Below, piece by piece: positions 9,882-20,254 of a stretch of DNA of 64,000 nt. The position numbers and the translations under genes were made by a program. This DNA comes from Arachis hypogaea. Taxonomy: Eukaryota > Streptophyta > Magnoliopsida > Fabales > Fabaceae. The stretch covers positions 59,807,546 to 59,871,545 of the forward strand of contig NC_092054.1 of the NCBI RefSeq assembly GCF_003086295.3, written 5' to 3'. Below the pieces are notes generated by a model. That model did not search any database and was not told where the DNA came from. It was given only the letters and a program-made list of their open reading frames with translations. Each line of letters starts with the position of its first letter. Positions within the stretch are counted from its first letter, which is position 1.

Positions 9882-11312
9882 CGGTCAGTACCTGACTTCC
9901 GGAGGTAAATTCTCTTCTCTGGCACCAATAATTAGGATATTTTAGTTAGATTTGCTTTCTTTTATAGAATAGAATAAACTGCATAGGTTAGAATAGTTGC
10001 ATGCATGTTCTACTTGATTGAAAAGACAATAAGTTTCTTTTAAAAATCTATCTTTGGAACAAAATTTCACTAATTTTTCAAAATTTTTATGATAAATCTG
10101 CTTGAGTTGTATTTGGAACATGATGTTTGAGCTAAAGAACACACAACCTGTGAAAGATTTGAGCCTTTATGTATGGTTACACTATTTAACCATAATCATT
10201 TTATTCTTGTGTGTTTACTTCTCTATGATTGTAATCTATATTTTGTTTTATCTTATATGTCCAGTATTTATTATATTTACATGCTTGCACATGATTGAGG
10301 CCATCATTTGTTTAAACTCACTTATCCAAATCAAGCCTACCCTTCTCAATTACCTTTGTTAACCACTTTGAGCCTTTAATTCCCATTTGTTCGATATTTT
10401 ACCACATTACTAACCTTAAGCCGAAAAAAAAAACAATTATATATCCCAAATTGAATCTTTGGTTAGCTTAAGATAGAATTGTGTGTGCTAGTTAAGTATG
10501 GGAAATTACGGGAACAAAAGTTGTTGAGGGAATATGTCATGAAAATTTAAAGGAAATTTGGATACCTACTCATGTGAAAATATAAGAATGAAAAATCTAT
10601 GTGCATTGATAAGCTTTATTTATTCAAAAATAAAAAATAAAAAAATCAATAAATAAGGGGACAAAATTACCCCAATGTTAAATTCAGAATTCAAAGATCA
10701 ATGCACATATGATAGAATTAAATTACAAAGTTGAAACATGAGTATGGGTTGAAAAAGGGAATTATGGGTAGCTAAGCATGAATTTAAAAGTATATAGAAT
10801 ATATGTATATTAGGTGAGAGCTTAGGTTAATTAAAGATTCAATTTATAAAGCTCACTTAGCCATATGTATATCCTTACTTGCACCTTGGCCCCATTACAA
10901 CCCTGAAAAGACCTCATGATGTTTGCATTGGTATATTAACTGTTGTTGATTGGTTAAGAGAAAAACAAAAGTTAGAAAACATGACTAGAAAAGAATTAAG
11001 TGATTACCCTATACACTAGAGATTAGAGCGTACAGACATTATCAGTAAGGGTTCAATGCTTGAATTTTCATGTTTCCTACTTTCATAAGCTATCTTCTTG
11101 CACTTTTATCGGTTTTATTGTATGATGATAGAATTAGTGGAATTTGATTTGTAACTGTTTTGAAGGGATTAATTACTTTTGATCAAGTGGACAATAATCA
11201 TATAGTTGCATTTATTTATATACGTAGGATTGCATTGCATTTCATGAGTTTCTGCATGTTCATACTTATTTCCTTGTCTCCTTCAATTTAGCATGAGGAC
11301 ATGCTAATGTTT
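9882..11312 (+). other. A1 3' non-coding interior
   Basis: About 1.4 kb with no convincing ORF. It is similar throughout to 44517-45955 of A2, and more distantly, inverted, to 26963-28260 of D. Shared landmarks include TTGGCCCCATTACAACC and GGGGACAAAATTACCCCAATG. Its conservation in three elements without coding potential suggests a cis role or a very old lost ORF. Confidence 0.65.
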
Positions 11313-11326
11313 AAGTGTGGGGAGGT
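11313..11326 (+). promoter_or_regulatory. A1 polypurine tract
   Basis: AAGTGTGGGGAGGT immediately precedes the 3' LTR TGATAAACC. This is the expected position of the plus-strand DNA primer. Confidence 0.85.
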
Positions 11327-11702
11327 TGATAAACCACTATTTTATGGTTTATATTGTGTTTAATTATGTGGTTTTGTCATGATCCTTGCCCACTTATTCA
11401 TCAATTTAGCATGCATTTAGATTTCCTTCCTAAATTCAGTACATGTTTGAAAATTGCTTCCCAGAGACTTTAATTATTTACTTTTAATTCTCCTTTATTC
11501 CATTCGATGCCGTGATCTGTGTGTCAAGTGTTTCAGGCCTTATAGGGCATGAATGAGATGGAGATTGGAGAAGAAGCTAGAAAAAATGGAAGGAACACAA
11601 GAATTTGAGGAGATAACCAGCGAGAAGTGACGCGGTCGCATGGCTCACGCGACCGCGCGAAGGAGCGCAAATCGCAGCGACGCGGCCGCATGGCTTGCAC
11701 GG
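11327..11702 (+). repeat. A1 3' LTR, left part
   Basis: Begins TGATAAACCACTATTTTATGG and matches 59 onward. It is cut within the palindrome array by element B. The last five bases, CACGG (11698-11702), are B's target duplication. The LTR resumes at 21899. Confidence 0.95.
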
Positions 11703-13341
11703 TGGTGCGCAGAAATTGTGATTACACTTTGATTATGTAAAATTCATCGCTCTTTCTTTCCCTGGTGATGGCGCCAAAAACATGATGCCAATACCATGGT
11801 TCACAACTTCGCACAACTAACCAGCAAGTGCACTGGGTCGTCCAAGTAATACCTTACGTGAGTAAGGGTCGAATCCCACGGAGATTGTTGGTATGAAGCA
11901 AGCTATGGTCACCTTGTAAATCTCAGTCAGGCGGATATAAAATAGTAATGGGGTTTTCGAAATCAATTAATGAAAGAGGGATAGAGATACTTATGTAGAT
12001 CCTTGGTGAGAATTTCAGATAAGCGAATGGAGATGCTTTTGTTCCTCTGAACCTCTGCTTTCCTGCTATCTTCATCCAATCAGTCTTACTCCTTTCCATG
12101 GCTGGCTTTATGCAAGGGCATCACCGTTGTCAGTGGCTACATCCCCTCCTCTCAGTGAAAAATATGCTCACATGCTCTGTCACGGCACGGCTAATCATCT
12201 GTCGGTTCTCGATCATGCTGGAATAGGATTCACCCTTCTTTTGCGTCTGTCACTAACGCCCAGCACTCGCGAGTTTGAAGCTCGTCACAGTCATTCAATC
12301 ATTGAATCCTACTCGGAATACCACAGACAAGGTTTAGACTTTCTGGATTCTCTTGAATGCCGCCATCATTCTAGCTTACGCCACGAAGATTCTGATTAAG
12401 AGATCTAAGAGATAAGCATTCAGTCTAATGTAGAACGGAAGTGGTTGTCAAGCACGCGTTCATAGGGAATGATGATGATTGTCACATTCATCACATTCAG
12501 GTTGAAGTGCGAATGAATATCTTAGAAGCAAAATAAGATGAATTGAATGGAAAACAGTAGTACTTTGCATTAATCTTTGAGGAACAGCAGAGCTCCACAC
12601 CTTAATCTATGGAGTGTAGAAACTCTACCGTTGAAAATACATAAGTGAAAGGTCCAGGCATGGCCGAGATGGCCAGCCCCTCTGATCTAAGAACCAGGCG
12701 TCCCAAGATGTCTAATACAATAGTAAAAGGTCCTATTTATAATAAACTAGTCACTAGGGTTTACAGAAATAAGTAATTGATGCATAAATCCACTTCCGGG
12801 GCCCACTTGGTGTGTACTTGGGCTGAGCTTTAACTTTCCACGTGCAGAGGCCATTTGTGGAGTTGAACGCCAGGTTTGGATCCATTTCTGGCGTTCAACT
12901 CTGGTTTTTGATCCATTTCTGGCGCTGAACTCCAGAATTGGGCAGAGAGCTGACGTTGAACGCCAGTTTGCGTCATCTAAACTTGGGCAAAGTATGGACT
13001 ATTATATATTGCTGGAAAGCTCTGGATGTCTACTTTCCAACACAATTAGAAGCGCGCCATTTTGAGTTCTGTAGCTCCAGAAAATTCACTTTGAGTGCAG
13101 GGAGGTCAGAATCCAACAGCATCAGCAGTCCTTCTTCAACCTCTGAATCTGATTTTTGCTCAGGTCCCTCAATTTCAGCCAGAAAATACCTGAAATCATA
13201 GAAAATCACACAAACTCATAGTAAAGTCCAGAAATGTGAATTTAACATAAAATCTATTAAAAATATCCCTAAAAGTAACTAGATTCTACTAAAAACATAC
13301 TAAAAATAATGCCAAAAAGCGTATAAATTATCCGCTCATCA
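11703..13341 (-). repeat. B LTR, left copy (3' LTR of B)
   Basis: On the - strand it starts TGATGAGCGGATAATTTATA and ends GCGCACCA. It carries four CTGGCGTTGAACGCCAG-type modules at about 12858-12972 and a GGGTCGTCC box near 11837. The + strand reading frame at 12127-12399 is antisense to the element and recurs in the other LTR only because the LTRs are duplicates. Confidence 0.95.
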
Positions 13342-13357
13342 CAACACCAAACTTAAA
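13342..13357 (-). promoter_or_regulatory. B polypurine-type tract
   Basis: On the - strand TTTAAGTTTGGTGTTG directly precedes the LTR TGATGAGCGG. It is a T-interrupted purine tract at the expected place. The core TAAGTTTGGTGT recurs at four more internal sites of B. Confidence 0.65.
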
Positions 13358-14389
13358 TTGTTGCTTGTCCCCAAGCAACTGAAAATCAAAATAGGATAAA
13401 AAGAATAGAATATACTATAAATTCCAAACTATCAATGAAACATAGCTCCAATCAGATGAGCGGGACTTGTAGCTTTTTGCCTCTTGAATAGTTTTAGCAT
13501 CTCGCTTTATCCATTGAAGTTCAGAATGATTGGCATCTATAGGAACTCAGAGTTCAAATAGTGTTATTGATTCTCCTAGTTCAGTATGATGATTCTTGAA
13601 CACAACTATTTTATGAGTCTTGGCCGTGGCCCTAAGCACTTTGTTTTCCAGTATTACCACCGGATACATAAATGCCACAGACACATAATTGGGTGAACCT
13701 TTTCAGATTGTGACTCAGCTTTGCTAAAGTCCCCAATTAGAGGTGTCCAGGGTTCTTAAGCACACTCTTTTTTTGCTTTGGACCTTGACTTTAACCGCTC
13801 AGTCTCAAGTTTTCACTTGACACCTACACGCCACAAGCACATGGTTAGGGACAACTTGGTTTAGCCGCTTAGACCAGGATTTTATTCCTTTAGGCCCTCC
13901 TATCCACTGATACTCAAAGCCTTGGGATCCTTGCCCTTGCCTTTTGGTTTTAAGGGTTATTGGCTTTTTGCTCTTGCCTCTTGGTTTTAAGAGCTTTTGG
14001 CTTTTTCTACTTGCTTTTTTTTTTTTGCCTAATTTTTTCTTTTTTTTTTCTGCAAGCTTTGTTCTTTGCTGCTTTTTCTTGCTTCAAGAATCATTTTTAT
14101 GATTTTTCAGATTATCAAATAACATGTCTCCTTGTCATCATTCTTTCAAGAGCCAACATATTTAACATTCTTAAACAACAACTTCAAAAGACATATGCAC
14201 TGTTCAAGCATACATTCAGAAAACAAGAAGCATTGTCACCACATCAATATAATTAAGCTAAGTTCAAGGATAAATTCGAAACTCATGTACTTCTTGTTCT
14301 TTTGAATTAAAACATTTTTTTTATTTAAGAGAGGTGATGGATTCATAGGACATTCATAACTTTAAGACATAGTTACTAACGACTAATGA
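13358..14389. other. B 3' non-coding interior
   Basis: About 1 kb between the ORF2 remnant and the LTR. It includes a T-rich stretch near 13960-14100. I see no convincing ORF; the + strand frame at 13960-14256 is low-complexity Phe/Leu from poly-T. Confidence 0.6.
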
Positions 14390-14756
14390 TCATGTAATGA
14401 AGACACAAACATAGATAAGCACATAACATAGAAAACGAAAAACAGAGAAAGTAAGAACAAGGAATGAGTCCACCTTAGTGATGTCCTTGAGCTCTTCTAT
14501 GTCTCTTCCTTGTCTTTGCTGCTCCTCCTTCATTGCTTTTAGATCTTCTCTGATTTCATGAAGGATGATGGAGTGCTCTTGATGTTCCACCCTTAATTGC
14601 TTCCAATAATTGTGTGGAAGAAAATGTATCCCCTGAGGTATCTCAGGGATCTCTTGATTTGCAGTCAAATGTTCTACCACTGAGCTATAGACCCTTGATG
14701 GAAGCTTTTGTCTTCCCTTTCCTCTTTCTAGAGGCTTCTCTGGCCTTAGGTGCCAT
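14390..14756 (-). pseudogene. B ORF2 remnant
   Basis: Reading leftwards from ATG 14756, a 23-residue basic peptide (MAPKAREASRKRKGKTKA...) stops at TAG 14687-14685. It resembles in character the basic start of A1/A2 ORF2. The adjoining frame from 14680 codes EQQRQGRDIEELKDITK and a preceding charged helix, a likely coiled coil as at the end of A2 ORF2. The whole central domain is absent. I infer an internally deleted ORF2. A tRNA-Cys-like stretch (14649-14694) sits at the junction. Confidence 0.5.
14649..14694 (-). repeat. 5' half of a tRNA-Cys (GCA), captured
   Basis: Read on the - strand from 14694: GGGTCTATAGCTCAGTGG, then TAGAACATTTGACTGCAAATC. This follows the acceptor 5' strand, D-arm and anticodon arm of plant tRNA-Cys (GCA) as I know it for about 46 bases, with about four differences, all transitions. 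The variable loop, T-arm and 3' acceptor strand are not present. It is not a functional tRNA. Confidence 0.7.
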
Positions 14757-15106
14757 CAATGGTTATGGAAAAAACAAAAAAGCTATGCTTTTTACCACAC
14801 CAAACTTAGAATGTTGCTCGCCCTCGAGCAAAAGAAGAAGGAATAGAAGAAGAAGAAGAAGATATGGAGGAGATGGAGGGATGTGTGTATGGATGTGAGT
14901 GGTGGATGGAAAACAGAAGGGATGGTCATGAATGGAGAGATAGAGGGTGAGGTGGGTGGGGATCCTGTGAGATTCACAGATCCTGAGATGATCCTGTGGG
15001 TCCACAGATCCTGAGATGATCCTGTGGGGTCCACAGATCTTGAGGTGTCAAGGCATTTACATCCCTGCACCAATTTAGGCATGCAAAATGCCCTTGCACA
15101 CAACTC

Positions 15107-15278
15107 TGGGCGTTCAGCGCCAGTTTGGTGCCCATTTTGGGCGTTCAACGCCCATTTGTTACCATTTCTGGCGTTGAACGCCAGAACCATGCTTGTTCTG
15201 GGCGTTCAGCGCCAGGATGTTGCCCATTTTGGGCGTTCAGCGCCAGAACCATGCTCTGTTCTGGCGTTTGAACGCCAA
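15107..15278. repeat. Phased palindrome array inside B
   Basis: Six modules of CTGGCGTTGAACGCCAG type at 15107-15123, 15138-15154, 15168-15184, 15198-15215, 15230-15246 and 15261-15278. Centre-to-centre distances are 30-32 bp, close to three turns of DNA. Variants change GAA/CAA or GCGCC but keep the dyad. The array lies between the protease end and the ORF2 remnant, the same relative place as the A1 and A2 arrays. Confidence 0.88.
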
Positions 15279-15372
15279 GCAGATGCTCCTCCAGGGTGTG
15301 ATTTTTCTTCTGCTGTTTTTGATTCCGTTTTCAATTTTTATATTTATTTTGTGACTCCACATGATCATGAAC

Positions 15373-16002
15373 CTATAAAGACATATAACTAAGAAGAATA
15401 TAGTTAGATAAATAAAGATTGGGTTGCCTCCCAACAAGCGCTTCTTTAATGTCAATAGCTTGACAGTGGGCTCTCATGGAGCCCCACAGATGTTCAGAGC
15501 ATTGTTGAAACTCTCCAACACCAAACTTAGAGTTTGACTGTGGGGGCTTGGGTTGACTCTGCTTTGAGAGAAGCTTTTCATGCTTCCTCTCCATGGTTGC
15601 AGAGGGAGATCCTTGAGTTTTAAACACAAGGGAGTCCTTATTCCATTGAAGGACTATTTCTTCTCTGTCAACATCAATCACAGCTCTTGCTGTGGCCAGG
15701 AAAGGTCTTCCTAGGATGATAGATTCATCCTCTTCCTTTCCAGTATCCAGGACTATGAAATCAGTAGGGATGTAAAGGCCCTCAACCTTTACTAACACGT
15801 CCTCTACCTGTCCATAAGCCTGTTTTCTTGAGCTGTCTGCCATCTCTAAGGAGATTTTAGTAGCTTGCACCTCATAGATTCCCAGTTTCTCTATTACAGA
15901 GAGGGGCATGAGGTTTATTCCTGAACCAAGGTCACACAGAGCCTTAAAGATCATGGTGCCTATGGTACAGGGTATTATGAACTTTCCAGGATCCTGTTTC
16001 TT
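15373..16002 (-). pseudogene. B aspartic protease, in frame with gag after a TAG
   Basis: It lies directly after the gag stop in the same frame. Residues about 17-40 read MIFKALCDLGSGINLMPLS, the retropepsin loop DLGSG followed by NLMP. A second conserved segment, LGRPFLATA, lies near 15700. The only barrier to a Gag-Pro fusion is the single in-frame TAG at 16003-16005. It is probably a mutated sense codon; the TAGAAGAAA context is not a known strong readthrough signal. No polymerase follows. Confidence 0.8.
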
Positions 16003-17745
16003 CTAAGGCAATGTCAGTTGATCCAGATCACTTAGTTCATTGATAAACAAGGGAGGTTCAACTTCCCAAGTATCAATGCCAAATAGTTTGGCATTCAGCT
16101 TCATGATTGCACCAAGAAACTTGGCAGTTTGCTCTTCAGTAACATCCTCATTCTCTTCAGAAGAGGAATACTCATCAGAGCTCATGAAGGGCATAAGGAG
16201 GTTCAATGGAATCTCTATGGTCTCCAGATGAGCCTCAGAGTCCTTTGGTTTCGCAGAGGGAAGCTCCTTATTGATCACTGGACGTCCCAGGAGGTCTTCC
16301 TCCTTGGGATTCACGTTCTCCACTCCCCTAGTAGGTTCGGCCATGGTGCTTATGTCAATGGCCTTGCACTCTCCTTTTGGGTTCTCTTCTGTATTGCTTG
16401 GGAGAGTACTAGGAGGGATTTCAGTGATCCTTTTACTCATCTGGCCCACTTGTGCTTCCAAATTTCTAATGGAAGACCTTGTTTCATTCATGAAACTTAC
16501 AGTGGCCTTAGATAGATCAGAGACTAAGTTTGCTAAATTAGAAGTATTTTGTTCAGAGTTCTCTGTCTGTTGCTGAGTGGATGATGGAAAGGGTTTATTA
16601 TTGTCAAACCTGTTTCTTCCACCATTATTAAAGCCTTGTTGAGGCTTTTGATCCTTCCATGAGAAATTTGGATGATTTCTCCATGATGAGTTATAGGTGT
16701 TTCCATAAGGTTCACCTAAGTAATTCACCTCTGCTATTGTAGGGTTCTCAGGATCATAAGCTTCTTCTTCATAAGAAGCCTCTTGAGTACTGTTGGATGC
16801 AGCTTGCATTCCATTCAGACTCTGAGAAATCATATGGACTTGCTGAGTCAATATTTTATTCTGAGCCAATATGGCATTCAGAGTATCAACTTCAAGAACT
16901 CCCTTCTTCATAGGCGTCCCATTACTCACAGGATTCCTCTCAGAAGTGTACATGAACTGGTTATTAGCAACCATGTCAATGAGTTCTTGAGCTTTTGCAG
17001 GCATTTTCTTTAGGTGAATGGATCCACCTACAGAAGTGTCCAGTGACATCTTTGATAGCTCAGATAAACCATCATAGAATATATCCAGGATGGTCCATTC
17101 TGAAAGCATGTCAGAAGGACACTTTTTGGTCAACTGTTTGTATCTTTCCCAAGCTTCATAGAGGGATTCACCTTCTTTCTGTCTGAAGGTTTGAACATCC
17201 ACTCTAAGCTTGCTCAGCTTTTGAGGAGGAAAGAACTTGGCTAAGAAAGCCGTGACCAGCTTATCCCAAGAGTTCAGGCTATCTTTAGGTTGAGAGTCCA
17301 ACCATATTCTAGCTCTGTCTCTTACAGCAAAAGGGAAAAGCATGAGCCTATAGACTTCAGGATCTACTCCATTAGTCTTAACAGTATCACATATCTGCAA
17401 GAATTCAGTTAAGAACTGAAAAGGATCTTCAGATGGAAGTCCATGAAACTTGCAATTCTGCTGTATTAGAGAAACTAATTGAGGTTTCAGCTCAAAGTTG
17501 TTTGCTCCAATGGCAGGAATGGAGATGCTTTTTCCATGTAAATTGGAATTAGGTGCAGTAAAGTCACCAAGCATCTTCCTTACATTATTATTATTTTCGG
17601 CTGCCATCTCCTCTTCCTGTTCGAAAATTTCTGAAAGGTTATTTCTGGATTGTTGTAATTTAGCTTCTCTTAATTTTTTCTTCAGAGTCCTTTCAGGTTC
17701 CGGATCTGCTTCAACAAGAATATTCTTGTCCTTGCTCCTGCTCAT
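16003..17745 (-). CDS. B gag polyprotein, 580 residues, uninterrupted
   Basis: I chose the ATG at 17745-17743 (MSRSKDKNILVE), because the 44 upstream in-frame residues are hydrophobic low-complexity leader. The Retrotrans_gag domain is around residues 120-260 (DRARIWLDSQP, AFLAKFFPPQ, ESLYEAWERYKQL). A Gln/Asn-rich region follows, then a helical segment (NLEAQVGQMSKRI) and an acidic tail. No CCHC zinc knuckle is visible. It is intact over its full length, unlike the gags of A1 and A2. It would form particles that need polymerase supplied by another element. Confidence 0.85.
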   Translation of the reverse strand: MSRSKDKNILVEADPEPERTLKKKLREAKLQQSRNNLSEIFEQEEEMAAENNNNVRKMLGDFTAPNSNLHGKSISIPAIGANNFELKPQLVSLIQQNCKFHGLPSEDPFQFLTEFLQICDTVKTNGVDPEVYRLMLFPFAVRDRARIWLDSQPKDSLNSWDKLVTAFLAKFFPPQKLSKLRVDVQTFRQKEGESLYEAWERYKQLTKKCPSDMLSEWTILDIFYDGLSELSKMSLDTSVGGSIHLKKMPAKAQELIDMVANNQFMYTSERNPVSNGTPMKKGVLEVDTLNAILAQNKILTQQVHMISQSLNGMQAASNSTQEASYEEEAYDPENPTIAEVNYLGEPYGNTYNSSWRNHPNFSWKDQKPQQGFNNGGRNRFDNNKPFPSSTQQQTENSEQNTSNLANLVSDLSKATVSFMNETRSSIRNLEAQVGQMSKRITEIPPSTLPSNTEENPKGECKAIDISTMAEPTRGVENVNPKEEDLLGRPVINKELPSAKPKDSEAHLETIEIPLNLLMPFMSSDEYSSSEENEDVTEEQTAKFLGAIMKLNAKLFGIDTWEVEPPLFINELSDLDQLTLP

Positions 17746-20230
17746 ATGACAAAGAAGAGGGCACAGAAAAAATAATAATAATAATAATAGAGATCCTTTA
17801 TACCACAGTATAGGGATCCCTGTGTGAGTGGAAGAAAAGAGGGGGAGACAAAGAATGTAATATAATGGAAGAAACACAACTGTGAGGATGGCAGAGATGT
17901 GAGATGAGATGTTAGTAGATGAATAAATAAATAGAATAAGATGAGAGAGAAGGAATTTTCGAAAATAGTTTTTTTGAAAAAGAGTTAGTGATTTTTGAAA
18001 ATAGTTTTTGAAAAATGTTAGTATTTTTTGAAAATTTTTTTTTTAAAATCAAAAATAAAAATAAGAATAATTAGTTAATTAAAAAGAAATTTTTGAAAAA
18101 GAGGGAAGATATTTTCGAAAATTAGAGAGAGAGAGTTAGTTAGGTAGTTTTGAAAAAGATAAGATAAGAAGATATTTTTGAAAAGATATGATAAAAATTA
18201 GTTTTTGAAAAAGATTTGAATTTTTAAAATCACAATTAATGACTTGATTCATAAAAAATCACAAGATATGATTCTAGAACTTAAAGTTTGAATCTTTCTT
18301 AACAAGTAAGTAACAAACTTGAAATTTTTTAATCAAAACATTAATTGTTTATGTTATTTTCGAAAAATTGATATAAAAATAAGAAAAAGATTTTTGAAAA
18401 ATATTTTTGGAATTTTCGAAAATAACCAAAAATTTTGAAAAAGATTTGATTTTTGAAAAAAAAGATTTTGAAAAAGATAAGATTTTCAAATTGAAAATTT
18501 GATTTGACTCATGAGAAACAATTAGATTTTAAAAATTTTTGAAAAAGTCAATTCAAATTTTCGAATTTGATGAGAGAAAAAGGGAAATATATTTTTTTGA
18601 TTTTTGAATTTTTATGATGCAAGAGAAAAACACTAAAAAGATGCAATGCATGAAATTTTTAGATCAAAACATGTGATGCATGCAAGAATGCTATGAATGT
18701 CAAGATGAACACCAAGAACACTATGAATGTCAAGATGAACATCATAGACACAATTTTGAAAAAATTTTTAATGCAAAGAAAATATGCAAGACACCAAACT
18801 TAGAATTTAAGAATGCATATGAAAAACAAGAAAAGACACAAAACAAAAAATCATCAAGATCAAACAAGAAGACTTACCAAGAACAACTTGAAGATCATGA
18901 AGAACACTATGAATGCATGATATTTTTCGAAAAATGCAAGATGCATATGCAATTGACACCAAACTTATAACGTGACTCAAGACTCAAACAAGAAACATGA
19001 AATATTTTTTATTTTTATGATTTTCTAAAATTTTTTTGTATTTTTTCGACAATTATTTGAAAAACAAAAATAAGGATTCCAAAATTTTTAATATGAATTC
19101 CAGGTAGGGGTGTGCATGGGCCGGGTGAAACCGGGTTTGATGTGACCCAGACCCGACCCAAAATATATACCGGGCCTATTTGTTAGACCCGAACCCGACC
19201 CTAGACCCGATGAAACCTATACACTTTCGGGCCACGATTATACCGGGTAAAAACCAGGTGAAAACCGGGCCGTTAACATTATATTACCTTGATACCTTCT
19301 TGTAAGTTAGCATATAAAAATATCCAAATTTCCAAGACTCCAACCATTATTTGACATGGTAAAATTCACTTAGAAAAATATAATAAGAACTAACTCTTCT
19401 CTAATATTAAAGTATAACCATAATCAATACTAATATTGCCTAATAACACCAAATATTTAAATCAATACAAATAACACAAGATTATGCATTAGTCTAAAGT
19501 CTTATGCATTTTAAACATAAAACATTAACTTATAGTCTTATATATAATGACTAATAACACAAAATATTAAGGTTTACAATACTTAAATTTCACATAATAA
19601 TAGCCATCATCCATCACTAATAACACAAAATATTAATTGTGTATGATGACCGGGCCACCGGGCCGATTTTGGGTGACCCGAACTATGGCCCGGACCCGAC
19701 CGGAAATAATGACCGGGTCTACTTTTGAGACCCATACGCAGCCCTAGACCCGATGAAATCATATCAAATTAGCCCCAAAAGTGTTCGGGACCGAGCCGGG
19801 TCTTCGGGCCGGGCCGGGCCATGCACACCCCTAACTCCAGGAATCTTATGCTCTAAAGCTCCAATCAAAGGGTCAGGCTTGGCTTAATAGCCAGCCAAGC
19901 TTTAGTATTTAACTCAGACATGACACGCCTGACATTCCTTACATTCAACAGCCAATTGGCTAAGAAAGATAAAGAAGCTCTTCTCTTGAGTATAAGAATT
20001 GAGACATGGCTTTACAGCCAGCCAGGCTTCAACATGCTTCATGAAACACTAGAATTCATTCTTAAAAATTCTGAAGCCATAGAATAATTTATTTTTGAAA
20101 ACATTTTTTTTTTTCGAAAACGGATGAGAAATTTTTGAAAGATTTTTGAAAAATTTTTGAAAATAAAATAAAAAGAAAATTACCTAATCTGAGCAACAAG
20201 ATGAACCGTCAGTTGTCCAAACTCAAACAA
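17746..20230 (-). other. B AT-rich leader with repeated TTTTTGAAAA motifs
   Basis: The stretch between the primer site and gag is very A/T rich. It has dozens of TTTTTGAAAA or TTTTCGAAAA words, densest at 17950-18640 and again at 20090-20165. A direct repeat, CTATGAATGTCAAGATGAAC, occurs twice at 18691-18740. TAAGTTTGGTGT copies lie at 18791-18802 and 18956-18967 (- strand). A hAT insertion takes up 19105-19833. I see no gene. Confidence 0.65.
19105..19833. mobile_element. Non-autonomous hAT element in B leader
   Basis: Terminal inverted repeats TAGGGGTGTGCATGG and CCATGCACACCCCTA match over 15 bases. The 8-bp flanks ATTCCAGG (19097-19104) and ACTCCAGG (19834-19841) agree at 7 of 8, the duplication length of hAT elements. 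GC-rich subterminal repeats of CCGGGT and ACCCGACCC type lie at both ends; the middle is AT-rich with no transposase. Length is 729 bp. Confidence 0.9.
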
Positions 20231-20248
20231 TCCCCGGCAACGGCGCCA
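20231..20248 (-). promoter_or_regulatory. B primer-binding site, tRNA-Asp type
   Basis: The + strand shows TCCCCGGCAACGGCGCCA, so the - strand has the same 18-base tRNA-Asp complement as A1 and A2. It is six bases from the B 5' LTR. Confidence 0.92.
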
Positions 20249-20254
20249 AAAACT

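Noticed and set aside
12127..12399. 90-codon + strand frame conserved at 12127-12399 and 20679-20951
   Set aside because: The conservation is only because the two LTRs of B are duplicates. The frame is antisense to the element and lacks any known domain.
14649..14694. A functional tRNA-Cys gene
   Set aside because: Only the 5' half is present; T-arm and acceptor 3' strand are missing.
16003..16005. Programmed stop readthrough between gag and protease
   Set aside because: The bases after TAG do not fit known readthrough contexts. A single nonsense change is simpler until other copies are compared.
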